A stretch of DNA of 36,536 nucleotides. Origin: an uncultured Bacilli bacterium (GTDB taxonomy: Bacteria; Bacillota_I; Bacilli_A; RF39; UBA660). The stretch is from assembly GCA_947628105.1 (NCBI GenBank), contig CANQYN010000001.1:1-36536 (forward strand), written 5' to 3'. This document shows positions 8,517-15,872 of this stretch, piece after piece; position 1 is the stretch's first letter; each line of letters starts with the position of its first letter. The position numbers were made by a program, and so were the translations under genes. The notes beneath the pieces were generated by a model. That model saw only the letters and a program-made list of their open reading frames with translations. It made no database searches and was not told the DNA's origin.

Positions 8517-8744
8517 CTATCTAATTTCAAAAGAATGTTCATCATCATCATCTAATTGAAAAGAATGAGTTTCGTTTGCAAAACCATTAACATTATTTGA
8601 TTTTTTATTTTCTAATTTATTGGTAATGCTTGAACCTTTTTTATTACATTTATTAGCACTATTCGTAACTTTTGAATTTTTTTTGTCACACTTATTAGTG
8701 CTATTTGTAATATTTGAATTAGATTGTTTCTTATTACTTTTCAT
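8517..8744 (-). CDS. Small Asn/Lys/Ser-rich tandem-repeat protein
   Basis: A 75-residue hydrophilic protein not assigned to a family. It contains two 14-residue tandem units of the form TNSxNKCxKKxSxx (about residues 13-40), each with one Cys, then NGFANETHSF and an acidic stretch DDDDEHSFEIR at the C-terminus. Three starts are possible (GTG 8753, ATG 8750, ATG 8744); the last is preferred because GGGTGA lies five bases upstream. The composition (Asn, Ser, Lys, no hydrophobic core) resembles small spore proteins; gamma-type SASPs also have tandem repeats and a GTEFASET motif, to which NGFANET is a weak match. That link is speculative. Confidence 0.55.
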   Translation of the reverse strand: MKSNKKQSNSNITNSTNKCDKKNSKVTNSANKCNKKGSSITNKLENKKSNNVNGFANETHSFQLDDDDEHSFEIR

Positions 8745-8753
8745 TTTCATCAC

Positions 8754-9116
8754 CCATTTTTATTATGCGTAAATATTTAAAATTACCAGTGGTAAATTTT
8801 AACAATTTAATAGGGGAGTAAAATAAAAATAACGTTAAAAATTTATAAAAAAATATAAAAGTTAACATAATATTGATTATCGGAAGTTTTAAATTATAGG
8901 ATTTTAATGTTTGAAAATAATCTTTTTTTTTTACAAAATGTCTTTATAATTCTTCATGGTTTTATTTAATTTTACTATTATAATATATATTTTTTCATTA
9001 CTTATATATTATCTTTTTTTATATTATTTTATATAAATAATGACAAAATTTTCATTTCTTAATCTTATTATACCCTATTAACAACGATTCAAAAAAGGGG
9101 ATTCTATTTAAAAAAA
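8754..9116. other. Non-coding AT-rich spacer
   Basis: About 360 bases of very AT-rich sequence between the small repeat gene and the pilin-like gene. I see no convincing ORF, RNA structure or repeat. On the - strand, CATAATA lies close to the small gene's start and resembles a forespore sigma-G -10 box, but no matching -35 is at the usual distance. Confidence 0.5.
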
Positions 9117-9143
9117 ATAGAAAAAAGTAGAAATATCTACTTT
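9117..9143 (-). terminator. Terminator of the HTH/pilin-like operon
   Basis: On the - strand AAAGTAGA / TCTACTTT with a 4-base loop is followed by a T-run (A-run at 9117-9123 on +). Confidence 0.75.
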
Positions 9144-9525
9144 ATTTACATATAATACCCTCTACATTATTGCCATTACATTTAGAATTTCCTATAACAA
9201 CATCAATTAATTCAATAATTGCATTATTTTTGTTATCTAATTTGATTACGTATTTGCCAGATTCAATATTTCCTTTTATATTCAAATCGGTTACATTTCC
9301 TGACATAATAGGGGAATTATCCCCTTTTACTATAGACAACATATAATTTGTTTCAATTTGATCAATTAATTTTTGAGCACTTAATTGTGCGGAAGAATTT
9401 GTCGTTTCTTTTATTTGATTTAAATTTTTTTTATTTTCTTTTAATGAAAGAGTAGTTTGGCTAATGACAAAAATGACTCCCCCTACTCCAAGTAAAAGAA
9501 TGAATATCAATATTCCTTTACTCAT
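9142..9525 (-). CDS. Pilin-like single-pass exported protein
   Basis: A 127-residue protein beginning SKGILIFILLLGVGGVIF: a very short charged start, then one membrane helix, then an amphipathic helical stretch and a C-terminal domain closing with a possible disulfide pair in CNGNNVEGIIC. The layout is that of a type IV pilin or pseudopilin, but the cleavage context G-FTLIE and the Glu at +5 are missing, so it may be a plain membrane-anchored protein. It starts one base after the stop of the upstream HTH gene with no clear ribosome binding site, implying coupled translation. Confidence 0.6.
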   Translation of the reverse strand: MSKGILIFILLLGVGGVIFVISQTTLSLKENKKNLNQIKETTNSSAQLSAQKLIDQIETNYMLSIVKGDNSPIMSGNVTDLNIKGNIESGKYVIKLDNKNNAIIELIDVVIGNSKCNGNNVEGIICK

Positions 9526-9526
9526 A

Positions 9527-10324
9527 CTATTCGATTACTTTTCGTGATTCGATTTCCGCAATTTTTTCCAATACTTCTGCGGCATTTTCTTCTGTAACTT
9601 TAGTATAATTCAATTCTTTTAAAGCTTGTATTTTAAAGGAATTTAATTCTAATGTACGACTCATTTTTTCTTCCATTTTATGTTCGATTTGCTCGACAAA
9701 ACGTTTGTGAGATTCCGCAATTTTATTTTTGGAAACTCCTTGTTTTCCATTATACAATGTCATCGCTGAAAACATAATACTTTCAAAAATAAATTGAGCT
9801 TCTTCATCAAATACAAATTCTAATGGTTTTACAAAACCAGCAGCTTTTGCGACGTATGCTAAAATGTATTTTAATTCTTTTGAAGTTCCCATCGATTGTA
9901 AGAAATGATATAGGTATAAATAAGTATAGTATCCCTCTTCATTATCGTCATCATCTAATTCTTCTTTGATTAAATCGATAATATTTTGTAACAATTCTTT
10001 TTGTTTTGTTCCCATATTATTAAATAAAGAAGAAGCTTGAACGGCACTTTCTGATTTTTGTGTTTCGGCAAATAAAGTATTAATACGAGTTTCTACCTCA
10101 ATAATATAGTCAGTATCAATTTTTATTTGATCAATTTCTTCTCCCGATTTTATTCCTAGCAAATTAAATAATAATACTTTTTTATCTTTTGGCCATTTAT
10201 TAATATCATCTAATTCAAGATAATTATAAATCATTTGTCTTGATACACCTAAAAATTTTGCTAATTTTACCTTAGAAATGCCAAGTTCATGTAAGATATT
10301 ATTTAGTTTTTCCATTTCATACAT
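9527..10324 (-). CDS. XRE-type helix-turn-helix protein with long C-terminal domain
   Basis: A 265-residue protein. Residues 14-36 form a classical helix-turn-helix (KVKLAKFLGVSRQMIYNYL). The remaining 200-odd residues are mostly helical and acidic around 118-130 (a run of Asp and Glu) and match nothing I recognise. No membrane segment is present. AGGAGG lies five bases before the ATG at 10324. It heads a two-gene operon with the pilin-like gene. Three GTCAA repeats in front of it overlap the -35 region and could be its own operators (inference). Confidence 0.75.
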   Translation of the reverse strand: MYEMEKLNNILHELGISKVKLAKFLGVSRQMIYNYLELDDINKWPKDKKVLLFNLLGIKSGEEIDQIKIDTDYIIEVETRINTLFAETQKSESAVQASSLFNNMGTKQKELLQNIIDLIKEELDDDDNEEGYYTYLYLYHFLQSMGTSKELKYILAYVAKAAGFVKPLEFVFDEEAQFIFESIMFSAMTLYNGKQGVSKNKIAESHKRFVEQIEHKMEEKMSRTLELNSFKIQALKELNYTKVTEENAAEVLEKIAEIESRKVIE

Positions 10325-10337
10325 TCCTCCTATAATA

Positions 10338-10365
10338 ATTTTACCATTCTCATGTCAATTGTCAA
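10338..10365 (-). promoter_or_regulatory. Sigma-A-like promoter of the HTH operon
   Basis: On the - strand TTGACA (10365-10360), a 16-base spacer and TAAAAT (10343-10338). A second TTGACA begins at 10358, so two overlapping -35 boxes are available. Confidence 0.6.
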
Positions 10366-10386
10366 GTGTAAATTAATAGTCAAGTA
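10354..10386 (-). repeat. Three GTCAA direct repeats, possible operators
   Basis: GTCAATT at 10354, GTCAAGTG at 10361 and GTCAAGTA at 10379 on the + strand (7 and 18 bases apart). They cover the -35 region of the HTH gene promoter. An autoregulatory role is inferred from position only. Confidence 0.4.
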
Positions 10387-10390
10387 AAAT

Positions 10391-10416
10391 CAAAAAAATT
10401 AGCAGACGCTAATTTT
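10391..10416 (-). terminator. Terminator of mnmA
   Basis: On the - strand AAAATTAGC, a short loop, GCTAATTTTTTT. It overlaps the mnmA stop codon and lies just upstream of the HTH gene's promoter repeats. Confidence 0.8.
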
Positions 10417-11525
10417 TATAAATACCATAATTTTTCTCCATTTTTAAATACTGTTTCAATAATTCCCCCACCAAGACATTGGTCTTTTTGATAAATGACA
10501 CAGGCTTGTCCTGGAGTAACTGCTTTCGCTTTATTATATTCTATTTTCGCTTTCCCATTTTCTAAGAAAGTAATTTTTACGGGAATATCTTTTGCTCTAT
10601 AACGAAATTTTGCACTACAATCTGATTTAAATTGTTCTTTTATATCAAGTAAATTTAAATCGCTAATAATGCAAGAAGTACTAAATAAATATTCATTATC
10701 CTCTCCATGAGCAACATATAAAATATTATTTTTCATATCTTTCCCAACAACAAATATTTTATCAGAATCTCCACCGATATTTAAGCCCTTTCGTTGTCCT
10801 ATTGTATAATACATTAATCCAACATGTTGTCCCAATTCTTTTTTCGTTTCAATATCGATAATTTTTCCAGGAATATTTGGTAAATAATTTGTTAAAAATT
10901 GAGAAAAATTTCTTTCTCCGATAAAACATATTCCCGTAGAATCTTTTTTACTTGCGGTTACAAATCCTTCTTTTTTGGCAATTTCGCGTATTTGAGTCTT
11001 TGTTAAATCCCCTACTGGAAATAAAACATTTTCAAATTGTTCTTGCGAAACTTGAGATAAAAAATAGGTTTGGTCTTTATTTTCATCAATTCCTCGTAAT
11101 AATTTTCCGTCTTTAAGTCTTGCGAAATGTCCTGTTGCAATAAAATCAGCGCCTAATTCTCTAGCTTTTTTGGCAAAAACATCAAATTTAATATATTTAT
11201 TACACATAATATCAGGATTGGGTGTTCTTCCTTTTTTTAATTCATCTAAAAAATACGTAAAAACATCATCCCAATATTCTTTAACAAAATCGACGCGGTG
11301 TAATTTAATCTGTAATTTCTCACAAACTTGTACGGCATCATTAAAATCTTGTTCTTGAGGACAAATCGTATCGTTTAAAGTGGGATTCCCTAATCGATCA
11401 TTATTGATGCTAGCATCCCAATTTCTCATAAACATTCCTTCTACCTCATATCCTTGTTTTTTTAATAAATAGGCAGCGACACTACTATCTACTCCCCCAC
11501 TGATTCCAACGATAACTTTCTTCAT
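10416..11525 (-). CDS. mnmA: tRNA-specific 2-thiouridylase MnmA
   Basis: Inserts sulfur at the 2 position of the wobble uridine U34 in tRNA-Lys, -Glu and -Gln. The 369 residues match the family. Visible elements: PP-loop ATP pyrophosphatase motif SGGVDSS at 9-15, catalytic Cys C108 (NPDIMCNKYIKF) and the persulfide-accepting C200 (TGICFIGERNF); the C-terminal beta-barrel domain ends in GGGIIETVF. AAGAAGGA precedes the ATG. Own consensus promoter and terminator, so it is transcribed alone. Confidence 0.96.
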   Translation of the reverse strand: MKKVIVGISGGVDSSVAAYLLKKQGYEVEGMFMRNWDASINNDRLGNPTLNDTICPQEQDFNDAVQVCEKLQIKLHRVDFVKEYWDDVFTYFLDELKKGRTPNPDIMCNKYIKFDVFAKKARELGADFIATGHFARLKDGKLLRGIDENKDQTYFLSQVSQEQFENVLFPVGDLTKTQIREIAKKEGFVTASKKDSTGICFIGERNFSQFLTNYLPNIPGKIIDIETKKELGQHVGLMYYTIGQRKGLNIGGDSDKIFVVGKDMKNNILYVAHGEDNEYLFSTSCIISDLNLLDIKEQFKSDCSAKFRYRAKDIPVKITFLENGKAKIEYNKAKAVTPGQACVIYQKDQCLGGGIIETVFKNGEKLWYL

Positions 11526-11551
11526 ACTGTTCCTTCTTTCAATTCCACTTT

Positions 11552-11580
11552 ATTATAACATTCCTATCTTATCTTGTAAA
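11552..11580 (-). promoter_or_regulatory. Sigma-A promoter of mnmA
   Basis: On the - strand TTTACA (11580-11575), 17-base spacer, TATAAT (11557-11552). Confidence 0.75.
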
Positions 11581-11582
11581 AC

Positions 11583-11614
11583 AAAAATATTATTTCACAA
11601 GAAATAATATTTTT
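11583..11614 (-). terminator. Terminator of spoIIM
   Basis: Fourteen-base stem AAAAATATTATTTC / GAAATAATATTTTT with a 4-base loop; a TTTTGTTTT tail follows on the - strand. It overlaps the end of spoIIM. Confidence 0.75.
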
Positions 11615-12216
11615 CCAATTAAAGTAGGTACCAAATATACTTCTAAGAAGCTATTAAGAACCATTGTTACGACAAGAAATAAAAAATAGAAAACATATCG
11701 TTTAAAATACCATTTTATGGGAAATTTTCGTTTTTGTAAAATAATTTCTAATAATTGAATAGAAAATAAAATCGCACAGATTAACAAAATGGTATAAAGA
11801 AGTAAATTAATAAGTCCAGGGATAATATAAATAACAGAAAATATTGTTCCTTTAAAACCATATTGTAAAACAAAAGAAGAAATAGAAAATCCTAAAATAA
11901 ATGATTTGGTAAAATAAATGAAAAGATTAATAATATTTCCAATCACAGTCATTCCTAAAATAAAAATTAGTAAAAGAAAGGCAAAATTTGATAAAATTGT
12001 ATTTTTTAATGCTTCTAAATAGTTTAGCTTGTCCTGGTCAATTCCTACTATAAATTTTTCGATATATTCCTTGACTAATCCTTGATCACTTTTATTGATA
12101 ATTGTTAAAAATATAGATCCAGATATTAGTCCAATGATAGAAATTCCTATCAAAAATAAAAATAAATTCTTGTTTTTTTTCGTTTTTTGCTTTAGCTTGT
12201 CCTTTATTTCTTTCAT
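11590..12216 (-). CDS. spoIIM: Stage II sporulation protein M
   Basis: SpoIIM is part of the SpoIID-SpoIIM-SpoIIP machine that remodels peptidoglycan during engulfment of the forespore; it is the integral-membrane anchor. The 208 residues, basic Lys-rich cytoplasmic N-terminus and about five membrane segments (near 18-37, 73-93, 100-118, 125-155, 172-195) match the family. The region LGMTVIGNIINLFIYFTKSF with the following LGF is the characteristic DUF95/SpoIIM core. GAGGTGA precedes the ATG. It lies between mnmA and gpr; gpr is on the same strand about 190 bases upstream, separated by the opposing 36-residue ORF. Confidence 0.85.
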   Translation of the reverse strand: MKEIKDKLKQKTKKNKNLFLFLIGISIIGLISGSIFLTIINKSDQGLVKEYIEKFIVGIDQDKLNYLEALKNTILSNFAFLLLIFILGMTVIGNIINLFIYFTKSFILGFSISSFVLQYGFKGTIFSVIYIIPGLINLLLYTILLICAILFSIQLLEIILQKRKFPIKWYFKRYVFYFLFLVVTMVLNSFLEVYLVPTLIGKILFLVK

Positions 12217-12281
12217 AATTCACCTCTAATAAAAAATATGAAAGAATAAAAAAAATATTCCTTTTTTTTAAAATTCGTTAT

Positions 12282-12287
12282 ATAATA
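12282..12287 (+). promoter_or_regulatory. -10 box for the 36-residue peptide gene
   Basis: TATAAT on the + strand, 25 bases before the ATG at 12307, in the gap between spoIIM and gpr. No good -35 box is seen. Confidence 0.4.
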
Positions 12288-12306
12288 ATGGAAAGGATGT
12301 GAAACG

Positions 12307-12417
12307 ATGAAAAAAAAGAAAAAGAAAAAAGTAAATATTCAAGCAATTGTCGCAACGATTATATTAGTTGGTGTCGTTTGTAGTTACATAGCCTCTTTAT
12401 TTTTTATTCAAAGATGA
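12307..12417 (+). CDS. 36-residue Lys-rich single-pass membrane peptide
   Basis: A short ORF on the strand opposite to its neighbours: Met followed by seven Lys, then VNIQAIVATIILVGVVCSY, one clean membrane helix, ending FIQR. It has a ribosome binding site (GGAAAGGATG, 12291-12300) and a TATAAT in front. The shape (positive cytoplasmic start, single helix, tiny tail) is that of Firmicute miniproteins such as Prli42/DUF4044, although I cannot show homology. Its last ten bases overlap the 3' end of gpr tail-to-tail. Confidence 0.6.
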   Translation: MKKKKKKKVNIQAIVATIILVGVVCSYIASLFFIQR

Positions 12418-13439
12418 TTTACTTTTTTATGAAGAGCCCGATTGATACCATTTCCTAAAATATCGGCCAAATGTTCTAACTCGAAATCAAATTCTTTTGG
12501 AGTAACGATAAGATTATATCCAATAGGAGTTAAAACTTCAAATAATAATTGTTTTCTTTCTTCTTCGGATAATGTTCCTATTATCCCTAGAAGATTTTTT
12601 TTATCTTCTTGTAAAATTTCAACGTTTTCTTTTAAATAATTGATTTGACTGCTCATCGTTAATTTACTACTTGGTTTTTTATCATATTGTTTATGAAAAG
12701 CATAATGACGGTAAAGATATTTTATAGTATCTGATACGATAGTAAGAGCATCTACTACTGTCGGTACCCCAATAGCGATGACAGGAATACCGATGGTCTG
12801 AAAACTGATTTCTTTTCTTTTATTTCCTACTCCGCTTCCGGGATGAATTCCTGTATTTGATAATTGAATCGTTTTATTTAGACGATCTAACGATTGACTC
12901 GCAAGAGCATCGATAACAATTAAAAAATCTGGTTTAATTTCTTTTACAATTCCTAAAATAAATTGATTGGTTTCAATTCCTGTTACTCCTGTTACGTTAC
13001 TTTTAATCGCCGCAACAGGTCGAAATCCTTCTTCTGGTGTTCCATATTGAAATAAGTGATTTGTTACCAGTATATTTTCAATAGTAGCGGGTCCCAGTGC
13101 ATCAGGAGAAGATTTTTCATTTCCAAGGCCGATAACAAGACAGGAAGCGTCTTGTAAAATTCCTGTTTTTTCTAATAATTTTTTTAAATATTTACTAAAA
13201 ACTTCTTTTACTTTTTCTTTTAAATGATAATCTGTCACATCACTAAATTCAATTGTCGTATAAAATCCTTGTTTTTTTCCTATTTGTTCTTCTCCTTCTT
13301 TTAAAACTTCAACTTCTGTAATTTTAATTCCCTCTTCTTCTTGACATTGGGAAGAAATTCCCACTTGTTTTTCGGTTGTTAATTCGGTAATTAAATCTGT
13401 TCGCAAAGAGAAATTTTTTAAATCGATTGTATGTTCCAT
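12408..13439 (-). CDS. gpr: Spore germination protease GPR
   Basis: Aspartic-type endopeptidase (MEROPS A25) that degrades small acid-soluble spore proteins at germination; made in the forespore as a zymogen that removes its own N-terminal propeptide. The 343 residues are close to the usual length. The N-terminus DLKNFSLRTDL matches the family propeptide region. The two family-specific acidic residues appear as D113 (SSPDALGP) and D177 (VIDALAS), 64 residues apart, comparable to the pair in Bacillus GPR. AGGTGAT precedes the ATG. Its presence implies SASPs elsewhere in the genome and an ability to make spores. Confidence 0.92.
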   Translation of the reverse strand: MEHTIDLKNFSLRTDLITELTTEKQVGISSQCQEEEGIKITEVEVLKEGEEQIGKKQGFYTTIEFSDVTDYHLKEKVKEVFSKYLKKLLEKTGILQDASCLVIGLGNEKSSPDALGPATIENILVTNHLFQYGTPEEGFRPVAAIKSNVTGVTGIETNQFILGIVKEIKPDFLIVIDALASQSLDRLNKTIQLSNTGIHPGSGVGNKRKEISFQTIGIPVIAIGVPTVVDALTIVSDTIKYLYRHYAFHKQYDKKPSSKLTMSSQINYLKENVEILQEDKKNLLGIIGTLSEEERKQLLFEVLTPIGYNLIVTPKEFDFELEHLADILGNGINRALHKKVNHL

Positions 13440-13501
13440 ATGATCACCTAGTATTATTTTTTTATAAATTGCATAAATTTATAACAATCTTTTATATTTA
13501 T

Positions 13502-13530
13502 TTGCATTTTCTTTTAAAATTTGCTAAAAT
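13502..13530 (+). promoter_or_regulatory. Extended -10 promoter of rpsT
   Basis: TTGCAT at 13502-13507, 17-base spacer, TAAAAT at 13525-13530 preceded by TGC (extended -10). Confidence 0.75.
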
Positions 13531-13561
13531 ATATGAAGTTATATGACTTGGAGGTGAGAAA

Positions 13562-13825
13562 ATGCCAAATATTAAAAATGCGAAAAAAGCAGTAAACGTT
13601 CAAGCAAAGAAAAAAGAAATTAATAATGCCTACAAAGCAAGCATGAAAACAGCGATGAAAAACGTGGAAAAAGCAATTATTTCCAAGGATAAAAAGAAAG
13701 CAGAAGAAACTTTGAAAATTGCTATTCAAAGATTAGATAAAGCATATAAAGCAAAAGTAGTAACAGCGAACTTTGTTGCCCGTAATAAATCTAGATTGAC
13801 AAAAAAAGTAAATGAAATGAAGTAA
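13562..13825 (+). CDS. rpsT: 30S ribosomal protein S20
   Basis: An 87-residue, highly basic helical protein that binds 16S rRNA in the small subunit body. The family pattern is clear: PNIKNAKKAV at the start, KASMKTAMKNVEKAI in the middle, and the C-terminal LDKAYKAKVVTANFVARNKSRL with the conserved Asn-Lys-Ser-Arg-Leu. GGAGGTGA lies at the proper distance. Monocistronic between its own promoter and a compact terminator. Confidence 0.97.
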   Translation: MPNIKNAKKAVNVQAKKKEINNAYKASMKTAMKNVEKAIISKDKKKAEETLKIAIQRLDKAYKAKVVTANFVARNKSRLTKKVNEMK

Positions 13826-13841
13826 TTTACTTCTTTTTTTT
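13819..13841 (+). terminator. Terminator of rpsT
   Basis: GAAGTA / TACTTC with a 3-base loop and eight Ts; overlaps the stop codon. Confidence 0.8.
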
Positions 13842-13873
13842 AGGAGTTATGATATAATAAAATAGGTGATCAT

Positions 13874-14797
13874 ATGAAGAAGATGATTCATTTTATTCTT
13901 ATTTTATCTATTATTGGAATTATGTATCATTATCGAACTCCTATTTTTCATTTTGTCTATCGACATTTTATCATGGATAAAGAAATTGTAATACAAGATA
14001 GTAACGAATACATAAAATATGAAACCTTTTATTATGTACAAGATACAAATGATTTTGTTCCAAAACAAAAACAAGATTTAATGAATATTTTATATACTAT
14101 TATCAATCGTGGTTGGAAAGAATTTACCTTTTATTGTGATGATAATTACACTTCTTGTAAAGACGATATTACAAAGATGGCATCTGATCAAGAATTATTG
14201 AGTGATATTAATAATTTTGCCCATCCTTTTAATAGTTATCAATCAATCTCTGTCGGTGTCGATTATTTTGGAAAAATAACCATTAAAGTATCCCCTGTAT
14301 ATACGGAAGAAGAAATTAAAAAAATCAATCAAAAAGTTGATGAGCTTTATCCTAAATTAGTATTAGCTAACTTATCAAAAGAACAAAATATCAAACGAAT
14401 TCATAACTACATTATTAATCGTGTTAGATATGACGAACAAAAAACCGTTTATAAAGACGATAAAGGAAATATCAATTATACGAATAAAAGCAATACTGCT
14501 TATGGCCCTCTTTTTAATGGGAAGGCTCTATGTGGTGGATATACCGATTTAATGGCTATCTTTCTAACTAAAATGGGAATTCCAAATTTTAAAGTATCGA
14601 GCGAAAAACATATTTGGAATGCGGTTTATATCAATGGAAAGTGGAAACATTTGGATTTAACATGGGACGATCCAATTGTCAATACAGGAGAAGATATGTT
14701 AAACTATGATTTTTTCTTAATTGATACGAATCAGCTACATAAATTAGATCAAAAACAGCATAACTTTAATCAGAGAGTATATCAAGAATTACATTAA
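13874..14797 (+). CDS. Membrane-anchored transglutaminase-like protein
   Basis: A 307-residue protein with an N-terminal signal anchor (about 4-18) and an extracellular domain. The transglutaminase-like catalytic triad is visible: C220 (GKALCGGYTDL), H246 (EKHIWNAVYI) and D261 (HLDLTWDDP). Such domains in Firmicutes are surface cysteine peptidases or cross-linkers; the substrate is unknown. Residues 35-160 before the core match no family I know and contain two Cys (88 and 95). TATAAT at 13853 and AGGTGAT give it its own start signals. Ends in a terminator shared with the convergent protease gene. Confidence 0.8.
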   Translation: MKKMIHFILILSIIGIMYHYRTPIFHFVYRHFIMDKEIVIQDSNEYIKYETFYYVQDTNDFVPKQKQDLMNILYTIINRGWKEFTFYCDDNYTSCKDDITKMASDQELLSDINNFAHPFNSYQSISVGVDYFGKITIKVSPVYTEEEIKKINQKVDELYPKLVLANLSKEQNIKRIHNYIINRVRYDEQKTVYKDDKGNINYTNKSNTAYGPLFNGKALCGGYTDLMAIFLTKMGIPNFKVSSEKHIWNAVYINGKWKHLDLTWDDPIVNTGEDMLNYDFFLIDTNQLHKLDQKQHNFNQRVYQELH

Positions 14798-14824
14798 AAA
14801 ATCGTGAATTATTCACGATTTTTT
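14796..14824. terminator. Bidirectional terminator
   Basis: AAAAAATCGTGAA / TTCACGATTTTTT with a 3-base loop, between the transglutaminase-like gene and the convergent YlbL-like gene; A- and T-runs on both sides serve both strands. Confidence 0.85.
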
Positions 14825-15798
14825 AATTTTTCAATAGCTTCTTTGATATTCTTGACAGATATAATATCGATTTTTAAATTTTTTTCTTTTTTCACTTTAA
14901 TGGCTTCTTGATAATTTTTTCCCGCTGGAACTAAAAAAATATTTGCTTTCTTTTTGACGGCTCCCATTAATTTATATTTTACTCCGGCAATTTCGCCAAT
15001 AGTACCATCTTTTTCGATTGTTCCCGTACCAGCAATCATATCGCCTTTTGTAAGATCTTCTTTTGTTAAATAATTATAAATCGTAAGAGTCATAATTAAT
15101 CCTCCGGATCCTCCTGATTCATTTTGATCCATTTTAATTTTAATTGGTGGTTTAGTATGAATTTGATACAAACTAGAAGTTAAAATACCGATTATTTTCA
15201 TTCCATCTTTTTCAATTATATAAGCATATCGTTTTTCTTTTTTTTCATGATTAATAACTTCTATATTGATTCTAGTGCCACTTGGATATTTTTTTATGAT
15301 ATTAGAAAAATCAAGTAATGATGATACTTTTTTATCCATTACTTTATAAATTCTATCCCCTACTTTTAAATTAGTATTGGCTTCTTGAAAAAGATAGGTG
15401 ACATAAATTTCTTGATTATCGATTTGAAGATATTTTTTTGCTTCTTGATATCCATGAATAATAGCATTTTGATTTCCTTCTTGAAGAGACATTTGATTTC
15501 GATATTCGGCTTCTTTTTCACTTTCTCCGTCCGCTACTACATCTTCTTTTTTTTGAAGATCCCAATCGGGATGAATACACGCAAATAAAAAAAGAGGAAT
15601 ATTTGCTTTAATACTACTGACATAAGCCATCTGAAAAGTTCCTCGTGGAACATATTTATCTTGAATATCAACTCGATTACTCGTATCAATTAATCCCCCT
15701 GGAGCTTCGATATAATATGGGATAGGAAAATAAAGAATGATAAAAGCGATTAAAAAAAGAAAAATTACCCACTTATTTTCATTGAACCATTTTTTCAT
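14809..15798 (-). CDS. YlbL-like PDZ/Lon-type (S16) membrane protease
   Basis: A 329-residue protease with one N-terminal membrane segment (about 10-26), a PDZ domain (about 130-190) and a Lon-type S16 domain with the Ser-Lys dyad S231 (ESGGSGGLI) and K274 (GVKYKLMGA). This is the architecture of Bacillus YlbL, a membrane-bound protease acting on the outer side. The frame is open up to 15849, but ATG 15798 has GGGAGG upstream and the expected N-terminus. It diverges from ylbJ; ylbJ and ylbL are also close neighbours in Bacillus, so the pairing is conserved. Confidence 0.88.
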   Translation of the reverse strand: MKKWFNENKWVIFLFLIAFIILYFPIPYYIEAPGGLIDTSNRVDIQDKYVPRGTFQMAYVSSIKANIPLFLFACIHPDWDLQKKEDVVADGESEKEAEYRNQMSLQEGNQNAIIHGYQEAKKYLQIDNQEIYVTYLFQEANTNLKVGDRIYKVMDKKVSSLLDFSNIIKKYPSGTRINIEVINHEKKEKRYAYIIEKDGMKIIGILTSSLYQIHTKPPIKIKMDQNESGGSGGLIMTLTIYNYLTKEDLTKGDMIAGTGTIEKDGTIGEIAGVKYKLMGAVKKKANIFLVPAGKNYQEAIKVKKEKNLKIDIISVKNIKEAIEKLKNRE

Positions 15799-15817
15799 CT
15801 TTACTACCTCCCTTGTA

Positions 15818-15854
15818 ATTATATATGATAGAACAGAAATATTTATCATATAAT
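15818..15854. promoter_or_regulatory. Dyad-symmetric divergent promoter region of ylbL-like/ylbJ
   Basis: Inverted repeat TATGATA ... TTATCATA with AT-rich outer arms. TATAAT boxes point outward on each strand (15849-15854 on +, 15824-15819 on -). It may be an operator or only two facing -10 regions. Confidence 0.4.
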
Positions 15855-15872
15855 TTAGAAAAGGAGCATTCT

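Noticed and set aside
8754..9116. Possible small RNA or riboswitch in the AT-rich spacer
   Set aside because: No stable stem, conserved core or terminator placed to define an RNA could be seen.
10354..10386. GTCAA repeats as a small CRISPR-like array
   Set aside because: Only three very short units with unequal spacing and no cas genes; better explained as promoter elements or operators.
13514..13729. 71-residue Phe/Cys-rich ORF on - strand
   Set aside because: Antisense shadow of rpsT, whose identity is certain.
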